In this document: positions 48,669-62,879 of the stretch, in pieces | Numbering within the stretch: position 1 is the first letter of the stretch | Layout: each line of letters starts with the position of its first letter | Source: Palaemon carinicauda | Taxonomy: Eukaryota > Arthropoda > Malacostraca > Decapoda > Palaemonidae | Length of the DNA stretch: 64,000 nt | Direction of reading: 5' to 3' | Assembly (NCBI RefSeq): GCF_036898095.1 | Contig: NC_090739.1 | Location: 70,040,727-70,104,726, forward strand | The notes under the pieces: model-generated | Databases searched by the model: none | What the model was told of the DNA's origin: nothing | What the model saw: the letters and a program-made list of their open reading frames with translations, nothing else | Program-made: the position numbers and the translations under genes

Positions 48669-50569
48669 AAAACTAATTTGCATAATCTCGCCTCGCAAGA
48701 ATTCAGAATGAGGTCATTTACCCCTCATTAAAGAACACTGATGTGACTGGAAGAAGCGACTTGTCCATGTCTATTATGATATAGGTGACTTGAGTTTTAC
48801 ACGTAATAGCCTGAGACTTAGTAGAAAATATGTTATCGTTATCTATATTTTATTGAAGACTAGTAATGGTAAAGTTATATAAGTTTTTAATATTTATTAT
48901 CGACGAGTTTCTTTTTATTATGCATTGTTTTTATCTAGTAATGGAAGCCTTTGAAAATGGTACTGATTTTTTTCTTTCTTGTGTCATTATCTGGTAAAAG
49001 CTTAGTGATCCTGAATATGATGATATTGTATTGCAATATTTTCTGTAATGTCTATTGTAACAATTTATTTCCTGTAAACACTAAGGATAAGAGAATTTTA
49101 ATTCCATGGAAAACTGCTTATTATCATAATATCACTATGGGTATGTTAATAGATGCCTGAAATGTGTTATTTATAAGTTTATTTGTAATATAAAAGATTG
49201 ATTCAATTTATTCGTAATCCTAGAAATACCCCCTTGCCGAATATTCATAAATTGTATATTAAAACTGTCAATGAAAACTGGCATTAGAAAACTTTGCAGT
49301 AGAGCAATATGCTACACTTTTAAGAGTTTTTAGATCCTCCCAAAATTGCTCATTCCTTTGTCAAAATATTGAATCTTCTCCGTCCTTTGAGATTTTGCGA
49401 CATAGCAAAGGGCTTTAAAATTCCTATCCACCAATCCTCCGACGTAGCTCTTCAACCAAAAGAATGTATTTATAAACAACCACGGACCTCCATTCTCCAA
49501 TGAGAGCTTAACAGGCTATTACAATTTACAAACATTAGGGTTACCCTTAATCAACCATCTCTTTTTTTTCACCTATCTTATTTCCTGAAGAAAAGATTAT
49601 ACTCCCATCTTTTTCATTGATCAAAGCAATACAGTTTTACTCCGAGTCACCATAAACAACATGTCTTGGAACATATTCAAAGGAAATGTCCTCACTATGC
49701 GGTATATGCTGAAAGCTCAAATCTTTGAGGAGTTCTGGATGCGCTGAAGTATCCTCAGACAGAACCAATTATTTCTTATTACATACTGAATTATCAGCCA
49801 TTTTGCAATAAATTAACTGTTAACATTATTGAACATAGGCTGAATCTTAAGTGTGTTATTTATTCTGATTCAAGAAGGGACATGGAAGCCCTCAACTGGT
49901 ATCACAAGTTGAAGAGATGATTTGAAAAAATTCTATTCTCAAGAAGTAAATATTGGAATATGGTGCATTCCTGCCCATATTGTAAATTGATGGTAATTAA
50001 ATAATAGATACAGCTTCTAAATCCACAATTTATTTATCACGATTTAACATTAAACTCCATGTTAAGGGTTATGTAACCGCAATACATTATTTTATTGTAC
50101 CTAAATGTTAAACGATGTGGAATAATTAATCTTTAAATAATAAAGTAAAAAAAATACAAGTAATTGCTTTTAAAAGGGAATCATGAAATCAGAGACAAAA
50201 GAGCTGGCATTATTTTAGCAAGATTACGTATTTAATGTGCACATATCTTCACTATACGAATGCAGTCTTCAGAAGACAAAATTAAATTTTTGGTCAGAAA
50301 CATGCCTGACATTTTTTGCTGTTTTTAGGATCTTAATGATTTTTAAGCACAGTTTTAAGAAGTGAAATTTATTTTCATACCGGTTTATTGTATCTTTATT
50401 TATTTCACTTATATTTACTATTTTATATTATTTGTATTATTCTTTCCCGGATTTATTCGGGCCGGCTCTGTAAGAGTAAGTACTCATAGGCTTTTTTAAT
50501 AACAATAATGATGATAATAATACACATTGAAAATATATATAATATTGTTCATAAACATGAAAATATGTA
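48666..50569. other. Unassigned AT-rich DNA
   Basis: Nothing is recognised. The short frame at 48951-49160 has no motif. Confidence 0.5.
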
Positions 50570-50905
<336 letters not shown>

Positions 50906-50999
50906 TATAGGTTATAAATTTTTAGGCATAGTCTTTTTCTTAGGCAATTTTCATGAAATACTTAGGCACTTTTGGGCTCAATTAATTTTCGGCAACACT

Positions 51000-51022
51000 T
51001 TTTTTTTTTTTTTTTTTTTTTT
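51000..51022. repeat. Poly-T homopolymer
   Basis: A T run of about 23 bases. Confidence 0.9.
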
Positions 51023-51272
51023 CTTTTAAGAATCCTCTGATGTGGAGTAAAACCAAAGGCACCATGTGAATAAAAAGTATTGTTGAGAATATGCAACAAG
51101 CCACACTAACTTGATAACTGCCCTTGTAATGGAAAACGGTCATGCCTCGAGAGTACCCATGGAGTCGAACTTTTCATCTTATCAAGCAAAGACCGGTAAA
51201 GGATTATACAGTATGTTGGTGTCCATTCGATGGCAATTGAGCAGTGAGACCCGGGTGATGATGGCAGCAATC

Positions 51273-51373
<101 letters not shown>

Positions 51374-52698
51374 TCAATGGAAAATGTACTATTTTCTGCA
51401 ACATTAAACAATTTTATTTAATTAATTGGAAATGTCCCCATGTACTATATACGTAGAGAAATATATCTGACAAAAAATAATAATTAAGATCTAAGCATTC
51501 AGTTAGATTCTCCCATCGAGATGTATACCATTAACTTTTGTGGAAGTAGCTTATTTGATTAGTGTCAGTTTTGGTGAGCTGCTGAATTATTTGTACAATT
51601 GATGCAATTTGAGCATCGTGGTCACAGTATACATTGAGAATTCCTTCTCACATCACAAAGGCTTCATGGTCGTTAGTTATATTTATTCTTTTAGGATCAA
51701 TATTAATTAGTCTTGAGACCAGTAAACGTTGAACATGTTTATTAAATGTATGGAATAACAGGAATGATAGACACCGTAATTGACATGATAAACACAATAA
51801 CTTCGTACGTCAGACAATGACCTCTACTTATCCCCCAAACTTAAGTAGTAGCAAACAAAGCCTGGTCACTTTGAAAATCGTACGGAAAAATCTATGCAAA
51901 AATTTGCCTGCCATTTTCTGCTTTAACATTGCATGTCGTACGGAGTTCAATCATATGGACACAGCCTAAAACAAATGTAGTGTAATTTACAAATTCACAT
52001 GGAGTGTAAACCCCTTAATGTTTGGTATATTGGCCATATAACCACAACACTCGGGGTTGAATTCAAGCTCACATGCAATAATGGGGCCATGCACCAGAAT
52101 TTTGTTGATGCACATGACAATAGCTTTCATTAAAGTATCGTATCAGGGACACATGTTGTTCACGAGGAGTATGACTATTGGAGGCTGACGATGATTACTG
52201 AAGCACTTTCCACCAGGATGCAGCACCCTGCGTTGAACATTCAAGTTTGCTCAAGCTCAATATCCTCCTGCTCCAAGCTATATCATCACCCCCCTATCAA
52301 GAGAACATTCGGCAACATGCCTTCATAACTTATCCTGAAGCCTTAAAAACTGTTGTGGGACTGTGTTGGGAATCAAGATTTTCTCCATCACAAGGCCTCA
52401 AGAACCGCAGATGGAGTAATGGGTTTTTTTGCGGAATATATTAAAATTTTCATATGAGTTTTTGAGGTATTTTGTTGTTTTTACAATTAATTAATTTTTT
52501 TATTGTATAAGTGCGCTGCCATTTTATTAGGTGTTGGCTTAAACAGCTGTCGGTTAAATTTGAATAAATGGAACAGCACTGTAACAAATTCCGCCCTTTC
52601 CTTCAAAAATCTCTCCCTGACGACAAGAAAGGAAAGAATACAGAAAACTAGAAAAGTTTTGTCTTAAAATAGTTGATGCCACAAGTGCATTACATTTA

Positions 52699-52699
<1 letters not shown>
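51374..52699. other. Unassigned intergenic DNA
   Basis: No gene or element is recognised. Confidence 0.5.

Positions 52700-52758
<59 letters not shown>
52700..52758. repeat. (TA)n microsatellite
   Basis: A perfect TA tract. Confidence 0.97.
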
Positions 52759-52761
<3 letters not shown>

Positions 52762-53153
52762 GTATATAATGTAACCCAGAAACTAGTTATCATATTAGCT
52801 ATGACAGAGTATTTTACTTGCAGGGCAATGTAGATAAGTTCCCAACACATGAATTTCATGAGTATATTTTATAAAACTATCATACATCGTTCTATGTATT
52901 TTGATCCAATTTCCATCCCTTTCTCCTTCGAACATTACATAGAGAAACGGTTCTTCTATTTGCTATGCATTCCTTCCAGTTTATGTAGTACGTATGGTAA
53001 TATCTTAAATGAAAAGAAAGAGGTCCAACAGGTACTAGCTTTTATTATGTTTTTATCCGTTCATTTAAATATTCTGGCTTTGTTATGACAAACGTGTTAT
53101 AAAAGTATTAGATTATCTGGGAGTTAAGACGCCATTAAAACTATTACACGTAT

Positions 53154-53154
<1 letters not shown>
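52759..53154. other. Unassigned DNA
   Basis: Nothing is recognised. The frame at 52849-53088 has no motif. Confidence 0.5.
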
Positions 53155-53227
<73 letters not shown>

Positions 53228-53241
53228 AAACTGGTAAAATT

Positions 53242-53297
<56 letters not shown>

Positions 53298-53312
53298 CTG
53301 TATATATATACT
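53155..53312. repeat. (TA)n microsatellites
   Basis: Two TA tracts separated by AAACTGGTAAAATT, with CATACTGTATA at the right end. Confidence 0.96.
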
Positions 53313-53533
53313 GAAGAAGAAGAATTGTTTGGTAATCTCAGTGTCGTCAGGTGTATTAGGACAGAGAAGAACATGTAAAGAATAGGCCAAACTTTTCGGT
53401 GTATATGAAGGCAAAGTGAAAATGAACCGTACACAGAGAGAAGGATCCAATGTAGTACTGTCTGGCCAGCCAATTGACTCCAGAACTCTCCTGCGGTAGT
53501 ATCTTAGCGGGTGGCTGGTGCCCTAGCCAACCT
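53313..53533 (-). mobile_element. SINE-like element, 5' head only
   Basis: Minus-strand match to the head of the full-length copy at 24605-24830. Matching plus-strand blocks are GAATAGGCCAAAC, AAAATGAACCGTA, GGATCCAATGTAGTACTGTC and GGGTGGCTGG. The shared 3' half and tail are replaced by (TA)n. Confidence 0.78.
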
Positions 53534-55471
53534 ACTGCCTAGTGAAATAATTATTTACAAGTTTGATAAGAAAAGGAGAAGTGGAATTAAAGGATATATA
53601 GGATATAAACTCTTGTCTTCACACACACCCACAAAATCAATCCTTATCAAGGTCAATATAATAACCTGATTGTATAGACCATGGTCCTTATGTATCTCAA
53701 GTCTGCAGGAAAACGAGAAAAATAAGAAGGGAAATAGAATTGGAGGAGACGAATTACAAAGGGATCCGTGGTACCATTTTTACAGAGAAAATGTGGAAAT
53801 ATGGTAAAGCAGATTGTTAGACAATCGACTCTAGAAGGAAGGACGATCCAAAAGAAAAGCTGTGTCCGTAAACGAAGAATAGCCATTGAAAGGAAGAAAA
53901 CTGCAATAATTGCACGGTAATAAATAAAATATTTTTTTTTCAAATTCTAAATTACTGAGTGGTTATTTAAAAGTTCATAACATTGATGAACTTACCAGTT
54001 TGGGTTTCGGTTTTATCGGACGGAATGAAAGAGATCGATCGTAGAGTGGAGAGAGAAATAGACAGAAATTGTCTCTAGGAGGCTCTGACCTTAATAGAAT
54101 AATGCATAACTTTTTTTATATAATATGCAAGAAAGATTAGACAGACTAGATGCGAACAATCAGGAAATGTTATCAAAATAAAAGTATTATGGTGAGGTTG
54201 TTCATTATAAAGTTGTGGATGTTTAAAGAAAAAAATTAATGGAGGTGATAGCTCTTTTATGGAAAATCAGTAGGATGGATGAAATGGGTCGAGAGGCAGA
54301 ATTTGTATTTTATCACATAGAAAAATATCCTAAAATAATAAGTTATATTGAATAAACAAGAAATCCCTAGGATGATAGGATGGAGAGAATGACTATTGAG
54401 ATCTTGGTCTGCATTCAACTACGGCGAAATAGTTAAAGAATAAGTAACGAATTGATTTTGGTAATTTTGACTACAACAGTTACTAAAACAACTATATAAT
54501 TCTTTGACATACTAATAGGTCTACTGTATTTCCTTCGGGGTGGTTGGTACTATTAAGCATTTTACTAAGAAGAAAGGAAGATAAATATTACTAATTCATT
54601 GCACAATATGCGAAGAAATCGTTGGATTTTCTTACTGTCCTTTAGGGTAGATGAGATTTTCTTGATATAATTGTTTGAGATATATATGAAAACTGGAATT
54701 GCTATTGAATCTGCTAAAAATGTTCGATTGCTTTGAAAATTATAACTAAACATAAGGAAGTATATTAGGAAGTTTTCACTCCTTTTGCATAAGGGAATTG
54801 GTGTACGATTTTTCCCTATTAAGAATCCACCACCACCGAATTTGGACTGGGGAAGGGAGGATTTTGTGGGGAGGGGGAAGGGGAAAGATGTCTGGCGGAG
54901 GGAAGGAAAGAGGGACACAGGCACCGGGTGGTTCAGTAAAGTCACCACCTCGAACCCACTAAATAATATCATTACACTGCTTTTAACCTTAAAGAATTCT
55001 ATTAGTCCCTCCACTTAACTCTGTGTAAGGGATTAATAGCAATATAGGCCGCTGCTCCAGGAAAGGTGTAATTCCATTAGGTTTGATAAAAGACAGGAAG
55101 ATAGGGAGAGAGAATAACCGCTGACGAGGGCGGCAGACGAAGCCTCGACTTGTCTTACGAATTGGAAGACGACGAAAACGACGATAACTTTGAGGAAAGG
55201 AGAAAGAGGAAGAGGAGGAATATATATGTCAAGTACGCATCGCCTTGTGATTATAAATGGCGGAAGTCATTATCGTATAGATAACAATATCTAGAGAGTG
55301 AGTAAAATCTTGTGGCATTGTCGCCCACATAAACATACTTATTTCTGTAGTGAGATAGAGTGACTCCTGAATTTGATTAAGCAATCTATGTAAAATGCGA
55401 ACGACAGAAACGTAGGGAGTAGACGACGACTGAATGTGATTTCATCCTCGAAACATACATACAAATGTTTT
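53534..55471. other. Unassigned intergenic DNA
   Basis: No gene or element is recognised. The G-rich plus strand at 54835-54910 and purine-rich 55160-55220 are the only compositional features. The minus-strand frame 54565-55014 has no identifiable domain. Confidence 0.5.
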
Positions 55472-55674
55472 TTCATGTTGAACAACCTTACATAAGTTTT
55501 TATAGTTTATATATGAAATATCTGTTTTGATGTTACTGTTTTTAAAATATTTTATTAATTTTTATTTCTCATATCGTTTATTCGCTTATTTCCTTTCCTC
55601 ACTGGGCTATTTTTCCCTGTTGGAGCCCTTGGGCTTATAGCATCTTGCTTTTCCAACTAGAATTGTAGCTTAGC

Positions 55675-55708
<34 letters not shown>

Positions 55709-55709
55709 T
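55472..55709 (+). mobile_element. CR1-like LINE, 3' tail only, with (TAA)n
   Basis: Begins at TTCATGTTGAACAACCTTAC, the last codons of the LINE ORF, and contains the shared 3' end (CTCACTGGGC, TGTTGGAGCCCTTGGGC, TTCCAACTAGAATTG) and a (TAA)n tail. It is an extreme 5' truncation. Confidence 0.8.
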
Positions 55710-55989
55710 GCTGGGTAGCGAAGTCCATTTATTGTGAAAGTTCACGTTGAAGGTACTAGTGTGTAACAGTATCACACACTAACAACTTCCGTTAGAATTA
55801 TCGGCAAGAGAATAAATTCTTATGATATTTGTATAATAATAAAATCTATTTTCTGTCTAAATAAAAGAATTGTTGGTAATCACAGTCGCCCTATTTTGTT
55901 AGATTTAATTTCTAATGAATTGTTAAAGAGCATTTACCGTTCCTTCGATAAAAACAGGTGTATTTTGAAAGAGAAGGAAACTAATCTTC

Positions 55990-56050
55990 CTAATATCTAA
56001 TTGATACTGAATGGCCTCACAGACCCCAGTGCTGAGCTGTTTACCAGATT
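55990..56050 (+). repeat. Tail fragment of the interspersed repeat at 41020-41285
   Basis: ACTGAATGGCCTCACAGACC followed by CCAGTGCTGAGCTGT matches 41228-41262. Confidence 0.6.
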
Positions 56051-56134
56051 CATAACACAATCCAACATTTAATAACTTCATAGTCTTTATCTTTTGTGAA
56101 AATCATGAAGTTTTTTTCTTACGAATGGTTGTAC

Positions 56135-56320
<186 letters not shown>

Positions 56321-56905
56321 ACGTATTTTAGAACTGTTATTTTGATATATACTTATGTAATGTCTCCCTATATTATCAGCATCACGTTGCCAGTTAGACA
56401 AGATGCCAAGGATGTCTAAAGAAAACTGATCTCCAAGAATGTTGGTGTCCAGGTGTGTTATACTTACTATACGGTTGGTCCGAGTCTCGGGAATTGATAG
56501 TTGCAGGCAAAGTTTTTACATGGCGTTCTACCGGGACGAAATTCAGACTACACATTAACTAATTTTGCTGCAATGTGGAACATTGAGCGCCCCTTGTAAA
56601 AGAAATTCGCAAACCACCTCAAATGGCTGGATTGTTATCCAGTCAAAGTTACGGGAGTTTTTTTTTCCGAACTTCATTACATTGAATGCATCTCTCTCTT
56701 AAGTTTACTTGGCAATTGAAAATTTATAGAACATAAAAAAAAAGAACGTAAGATGCCTGTAGGAGAAAAGTATGATGGGATTCCCGGTTTAAAAGCCACT
56801 TAAAATGCGAGGGTATTTATTTCTGCATACTATGAAATGAGTTAATCTTTATTGAGATGTTGTAAATCGATGCTTGTTATTATCGAGCATTATTACATTG
56901 AATAC
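56321..56905. other. Unassigned DNA
   Basis: Nothing is recognised. Confidence 0.5.
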
Positions 56906-56913
56906 ACACACAC

Positions 56914-56960
<47 letters not shown>

Positions 56961-57021
56961 TTATATTATATATATTTATATATATGTATATATACATACA
57001 CTATATATGTATATATACATA

Positions 57022-57078
<57 letters not shown>

Positions 57079-57158
57079 GTGTGTGTATATATGCCCATAT
57101 ATGAGTATAAAATTACATATATACCTATTCTAAATAAATATAAATATATGTAATACAC

Positions 57159-57212
<54 letters not shown>
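56906..57212. repeat. (TA)n microsatellite region
   Basis: Several TA tracts with TATTTATA and GTGTGTGTATA interruptions, ending directly at the RTE 3' tail. Confidence 0.96.
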
Positions 57213-57216
<4 letters not shown>

Positions 57217-58595
57217 TATGATCATCATCAGCCGTAACTAGTCCACTACAGGACAAAGGCCTCAGACATGTTCTTGTACTCCCGTCTGTTTATGGTCTTT
57301 ATATGCTAGTTTAAGCCTCTAAATTTTCTTAGTTCATCAATCCATCGTCTTCTCTTCCATCCCCTGCTTCTTTTGCAATCTCTAGGGACCCATTCTAATA
57401 TTCTTAATGTATATGTATTATCTACCATTCTTATTATACGTCCTGCCCATGTCCATTTCTTTTTCTTACATGTTAGAATATATTCTACTTTAGTTTCCTC
57501 TCGTATCCATGTTTCTCTTTTTCTGTACCTTGGTGTTATTCCCATAATTTTTCTTTACCATAAATTTCCATAGCTTATGTTCTAAGGCTTTAGTAAGGCT
57601 CCAAGGTTCTCTAATGCATTTATTAATACTAGTAAGATCATCTGATTAAATACTTTTCTTTTTAGAGAAAGTGGCATTTTACGTCTCATAATATCAATTT
57701 TTTAACCAAAAGCTTTCCATCCCATGTTTTTCATTCTTTTAATTTCGGTCCCATGTCCTGGGGAAACACTTACTGCCTGTTCCATTCCGTACATTATATT
57801 CATTAACATTCTCAAGAGATTTGTCCGTAACCCTTATTTGTTGTCTCTGCATTTTCATTGAACATTATCTTAGTTTTACGCATATTCTTTTTCAGTCGAC
57901 ATTTCTGCTTCCTCTATTCAAATCTTCTATCATCTTTTAGAAGTGCTCCCCTGATTCACTAAATAGAACTAGGCCTTATGTCATCTACTAGTCTTAAATT
58001 ATTAAGGTATTCCCCATTAATATTAAGTCGTACACTTATCAAATCTAAATTTTTAAAAACTTCTTTAATGCACGCTGTCTAACTCATTTTTCAATGGGAA
58101 TTTTCTTATTATGTTCGTGTAGTTTTATGATTGCTATACTTACTGTATACATGTCATCAAGTGTTCTAACATAAGATTCATCTATTCTTTGTCTTTGAGG
58201 GGCTTTCATAACTGCAGAAATTTTGTCAGAATCAAATGTTTTCTCATTGTTTATAAATGCCATACATAGTGGTTTGTCTTACTCTTGATGTTTCCAGTAG
58301 CTGATTAATTACATGGATATGGTCAGTTGATGAATACCCTCCTTTAAAGATTGCCTGTTCTCCTGGTTGATTAAAGTGTAGCTGTCTTTTTATTCGGCTT
58401 AATATGATCTTTGTCAATATTACATATATTACTAAGATAATACTTATAAGGCGGTAATTTTCGGGTTTTTGTGTTTTCTTTTTTTGTGAATTAGTATAAT
58501 GATAAAGTTTTTTAAGCTGTAGCCCCTATAGAGCATTCTTGCAGACATTTTGTGTAAAGTTCAGCCAGTTTTACTACTATGAAATCTCCCCCATC

Positions 58596-58597
<2 letters not shown>
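57213..58597 (-). pseudogene. RTE-type LINE ORF2, C-terminal half and 3' tail
   Basis: The longest uninterrupted copy of this RTE family here, minus strand. Its 3' tail at 57216-57234 reads ATGATCATCATCAGCCG on the plus strand. Coding blocks from the C-terminus inward: KKWTWAGRIIR and RDCKRSRGWKRRRWIDEL (57306-57545), FNEN-like and NKGYG-type linker, NNLRLVDDI (motif C at about 57970-58000; FADD has become LVDD), and VKLAELYTKC near the 5' truncation. It is broken by frameshifts. The truncated edge at 58597 directly meets another (TA)n tract. It provides the uninterrupted reference for the BEL/Pao insertion in the 12-18 kb copy. Confidence 0.82.

Positions 58598-59645
<1,048 letters not shown>

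Positions 59646-59693
<48 letters not shown>
59646..59693. repeat. (TC)n microsatellite
   Basis: A perfect TC tract. Confidence 0.97.
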
Positions 59694-59699
<6 letters not shown>

Positions 59700-59721
59700 G
59701 AGGGCGCATGACATCTTTCCT

Positions 59722-59725
<4 letters not shown>

Positions 59726-59777
<52 letters not shown>

Positions 59778-60440
59778 CCAGCTAAGCTACAACCTTACTT
59801 GGAAAAGCAAGATGCTATAAGCCCATGGGCTCTAACAGGGAAAAATAGCCCAGTGAGGAAAAGGAATAAGCAAATAAGTAAAAGATCTGAGAAATAATGA
59901 ACACTTAAAATAAAATATTTCAAAAACATAACATTAAAACAGAGGTTTCATAGATAAACTATAAGAAGACTTATGTCAGCCTGTTCAACATAAAAACATT
60001 TGCTGCAAGTTTGAACTTTTGAAGTTCTGCCGATTCAACTACCCGATTAGGAATATCATTCCACAACTTAGTTACAGCTGGAATAAAAACTTCTAGAATA
60101 CTCTCTCGTATTGAGCCTCGTGATGGAGAATGCCTGACTATTAGAATTAATTGCATGCTTAGTATTACGAACAGGATAGAACTGTGCGAGATCTGAATGT
60201 AAAGGATGATCAGAATTATAAAAATCTCATGCAATATGCATAACAAACTAATTGAACGACGGTGCCAGAGATTATTATCTAGATCAGGAATAAGAAATTT
60301 GATAAACCGTAAGTTTCTGTCCAACAAATTAAGATGAGAATCGGCATCTGAAGACCAGACAGGAGAACAATATTCGAAACAAGGCAGAAATAAAAAATTA
60401 AAAACTTCTCAGAAAATCTTAAAAGACTTTCTCATTAAGC

Positions 60441-60478
<38 letters not shown>

Positions 60479-61400
60479 TGCAATGGAGGAAGACACAGAC
60501 CTAATTAAAGAAACATGATCAATGCTGAGATCCAGATGTTGAGGAGCCAATATCTTTGACCTACTTACATTTATACTTTGAGTTTTGTTGGGATTCAACT
60601 TCATGCCCCATAATTTGCACCATGCACTAATTTTAGCTAGATCTCTATTAAGGGATTCAGCAACCACTGATATATTTTCAGGAGATGTCATTCATGCAAA
60701 AGGGAGCTTGTTTTCTAGGCCTAACCACATTTCATGTGTATATAGAATAAGAGTAATGGGCTAGAAACACTTCCCTGAGGAACGCTAGATATCACATTCC
60801 TATACTCACTACATTTCCTATCAACAAATCTTTGCAATCTTTTACTTAAAAGGCCCACCTACCCCAAACTGTTTGAGTTTGAAATCAAGGGCTTCATTAT
60901 TACCACGGTAAAAGGCAGCACTAAATTCAAGTCCAGTTATACGAACTTTTTGACCACAAACAAAGATTTTTTTGCACAGCATTGGAAATTGTAAGAGGAG
61001 CATCATATTCTCAAGGCCTTTGCAAAAGCCAAATTGCAATCAAGAGAACAGTATTACCTTCAATATACATTATTGCACGTTTTGCCAAAAGATGTTAAAA
61101 AATTTAGATATGGGAGTTATGGAAATAGGGCTGTCATCACCAGAGCTCGAACTACCTCAGGCACATTTACTTGATGGAGTAACACTACCAATTTTCCAAC
61201 ACATGGAAAAAGACCCCACTCTTGCTAACTTGTGGAAAATAACAGACAATTTTGGAGCTAAGAAATCTGCAGTCCTTATAAATATCAAAGGAAATATACT
61301 ATTTGTGCCTACACCTCCATAAGCATCGAGGTCCATAAAGAGATTTTTAATTTCATGGGGCCGGTCAGGTAAACTAGTTAGTTTAGCCTCAGGAAAACAG
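59726..61400 (-). pseudogene. CR1-like LINE ORF2, most of the RT domain plus 3' tail
   Basis: Minus-strand copy with an (ATT)n tail on the plus strand (59726-59775). From N to C: FMDLDAYGGVGTNSIFP, FLAPKLSVIFHKLARVGSFS, CWKIGSVTPSSK (about 61350-61160), QFGFCKGLENM, GLEFSAAFYRGNNEALDFKL (motif A; the usual Asp reads Glu), YRNVISSVPQGSVSSPL (motif B, about 60810-60770), then KMTSPENIS-type sequence where the YADD box is deleted, ESLNRDLAKISAWCKLWGMK and PNKTQSINVSRSK (60670-60560), a poly-Lys expansion from poly-T 60444-60477, and IPAVTKLWNDIPNRVVESAE with LQKFKLAANVF near 60080-59990. Loss of motif C makes it inactive. Confidence 0.88.
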
Positions 61401-62136
61401 GAATGAGGAAGATCGAGTTCCTATTACTCTACGTAATGTCAAACATGTAAGCTAAAAAGGTTACGTTTTCCTTCTGACAGTACGTGACAGTCATATTTTG
61501 ACTGTTACGTCTATACATAATAGTGCAGATTTAAGGGTAGCCCAGCACTGATTCTGGGTTGTACCGCAGAGTTTTTTTTTATCGTCAAATTGTATTCCTT
61601 TTCAGTAGAAGCATAAACTCTGAGTAACAGCTCTTAGTTTATTTGAGTTATTTGTTAGTAAAAAAAATCCAAACTAGAAAATACTTGAAATCATAATTGA
61701 ACAAAACAGTGTTACTTTTAAATGATACGTTTTTACCAAATAATAGTTTCTTCTTCAGTTACATTCTAACTTTTACGGATATTAATTGTTTTTTCTACAA
61801 AGAATTTTAACATTAGTTTGATGAATACGATACAACATGATGTAGCTTCCGAAAATATAATAACCGGATGAAATTAGCGAGAGAATTTACTATTCTTTCA
61901 AAACAATTGTATAAAGTTAACATTATTAACATTATTATCAGTGTTGTTATCGGTGTAAGCGCTGAAACATTACATTAGTTTTCATTCCATATTCTCAAGA
62001 TATTTGACATAATAGTTTTGGATTTACCTTAGGTTTCCTAGTTAGGAATACTGGCACCTGGTTGTGTATTTAGTGATGATTTAGCTTCAAGGTGTAATTT
62101 TAAGCATAACTCTTTACGATAATGGGTATATTTACT
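61401..62136. other. Unassigned DNA
   Basis: AT-rich with no recognised feature. Confidence 0.5.
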
Positions 62137-62513
62137 ACCGCCAACGAAGTTGGAAAGTTATGTTTTCGCCCCTGTCTGTGTGTTTGTTTGTGAACAGCTT
62201 CCTGGCCACAATTTTAATCGTAGAATAATGAAACTTGCAGGTATTAACTTGTAAAAAGCTTGAAATGATTAAATTTTGGAACATCAAGGTCAAAGGTCAA
62301 AGGTCACGGTCAGGCAAAATGTCCAATTCACGCAATCAGCCATAAGTTTGGACATCTTTGTCACAGAGACTTCAACTTGGTTCATGTTTGAGTTTATGAA
62401 AATCCACGCCAATTAATATATGTTAAGGTCAAAGGTCAAGTTTGAGCAAGAGTTCGAGAAATGAGCTGCTTTGGAGGAGGTCTGCGCTCTACTGAGTGCC
62501 CCTGTAGTTCTTT
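62137..62513 (+). repeat. Interspersed repeat with AGGTCA direct repeats
   Basis: A unit starting ACTACCGCCAACGAAGTTGG and ending CTGAGTGCCCCTGTAGT, containing AACAGCTTCCTGGCCACAAT, TTTTGGAACATCAAGGTCAA and CACAGAGACTTCAACTTGG. I recall near-identical repeats in several marine invertebrate genomes; the superfamily is unknown to me. ACTAC appears at both ends in inverted orientation, too short to class it as a DNA transposon. No coding capacity is visible. Confidence 0.6.
62284..62306 (+). promoter_or_regulatory. Three AGGTCA half-sites spaced by one base (candidate nuclear-receptor sites)
   Basis: AGGTCA occurs at 62287, 62294 and 62301, each separated by a single A (DR1 arrangement). The first lies within TCAAGGTCA, the FTZ-F1/ERR monomer consensus. 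A second DR1 pair lies at 62426-62438. Whether any protein binds here is unknown; the motifs belong to the repeat. Confidence 0.4.
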
Positions 62514-62879
62514 ATGAATTACCTAACTACCTCTGAAAAAGATTTGAGTCTCATAGTTCCTAAGAAAAATAATCGCTCCCTTGCCTTTCACTTAACAACA
62601 GGTATTTCTTATGTATTCCACGAGCTCTGTCAACCTTCTTGGAACTCCAGTTTATATGTGTTTTACGAAAGGGAATTTTAAAAGCAGTTTATTTTTCTTT
62701 TCTTTTTTATCGTTTTTAAACCAAGAGGCAGATTTCGGTTTCACAAAAGGAAACTAAGTTTAACCCGAAGCATGAAAGAAAAATTAGTGAACTGTTGATT
62801 TTAGTCGTCTTTTTGCGTTTCACAATCTTAGCCTGAAGAAAAGTGCTGGATAACGAAAGTTTAACAACCCAGAAGCCTT

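Noticed and set aside
54565..55014. 149-codon minus-strand frame as a possible host gene
   Set aside because: No recognisable domain, biased Phe/Ser/Leu content and no neighbouring exon-like frames. It cannot be told from chance.
60972..61322. 116-codon plus-strand frame
   Set aside because: It is antisense to the LINE reverse transcriptase, whose motifs read correctly on the minus strand.
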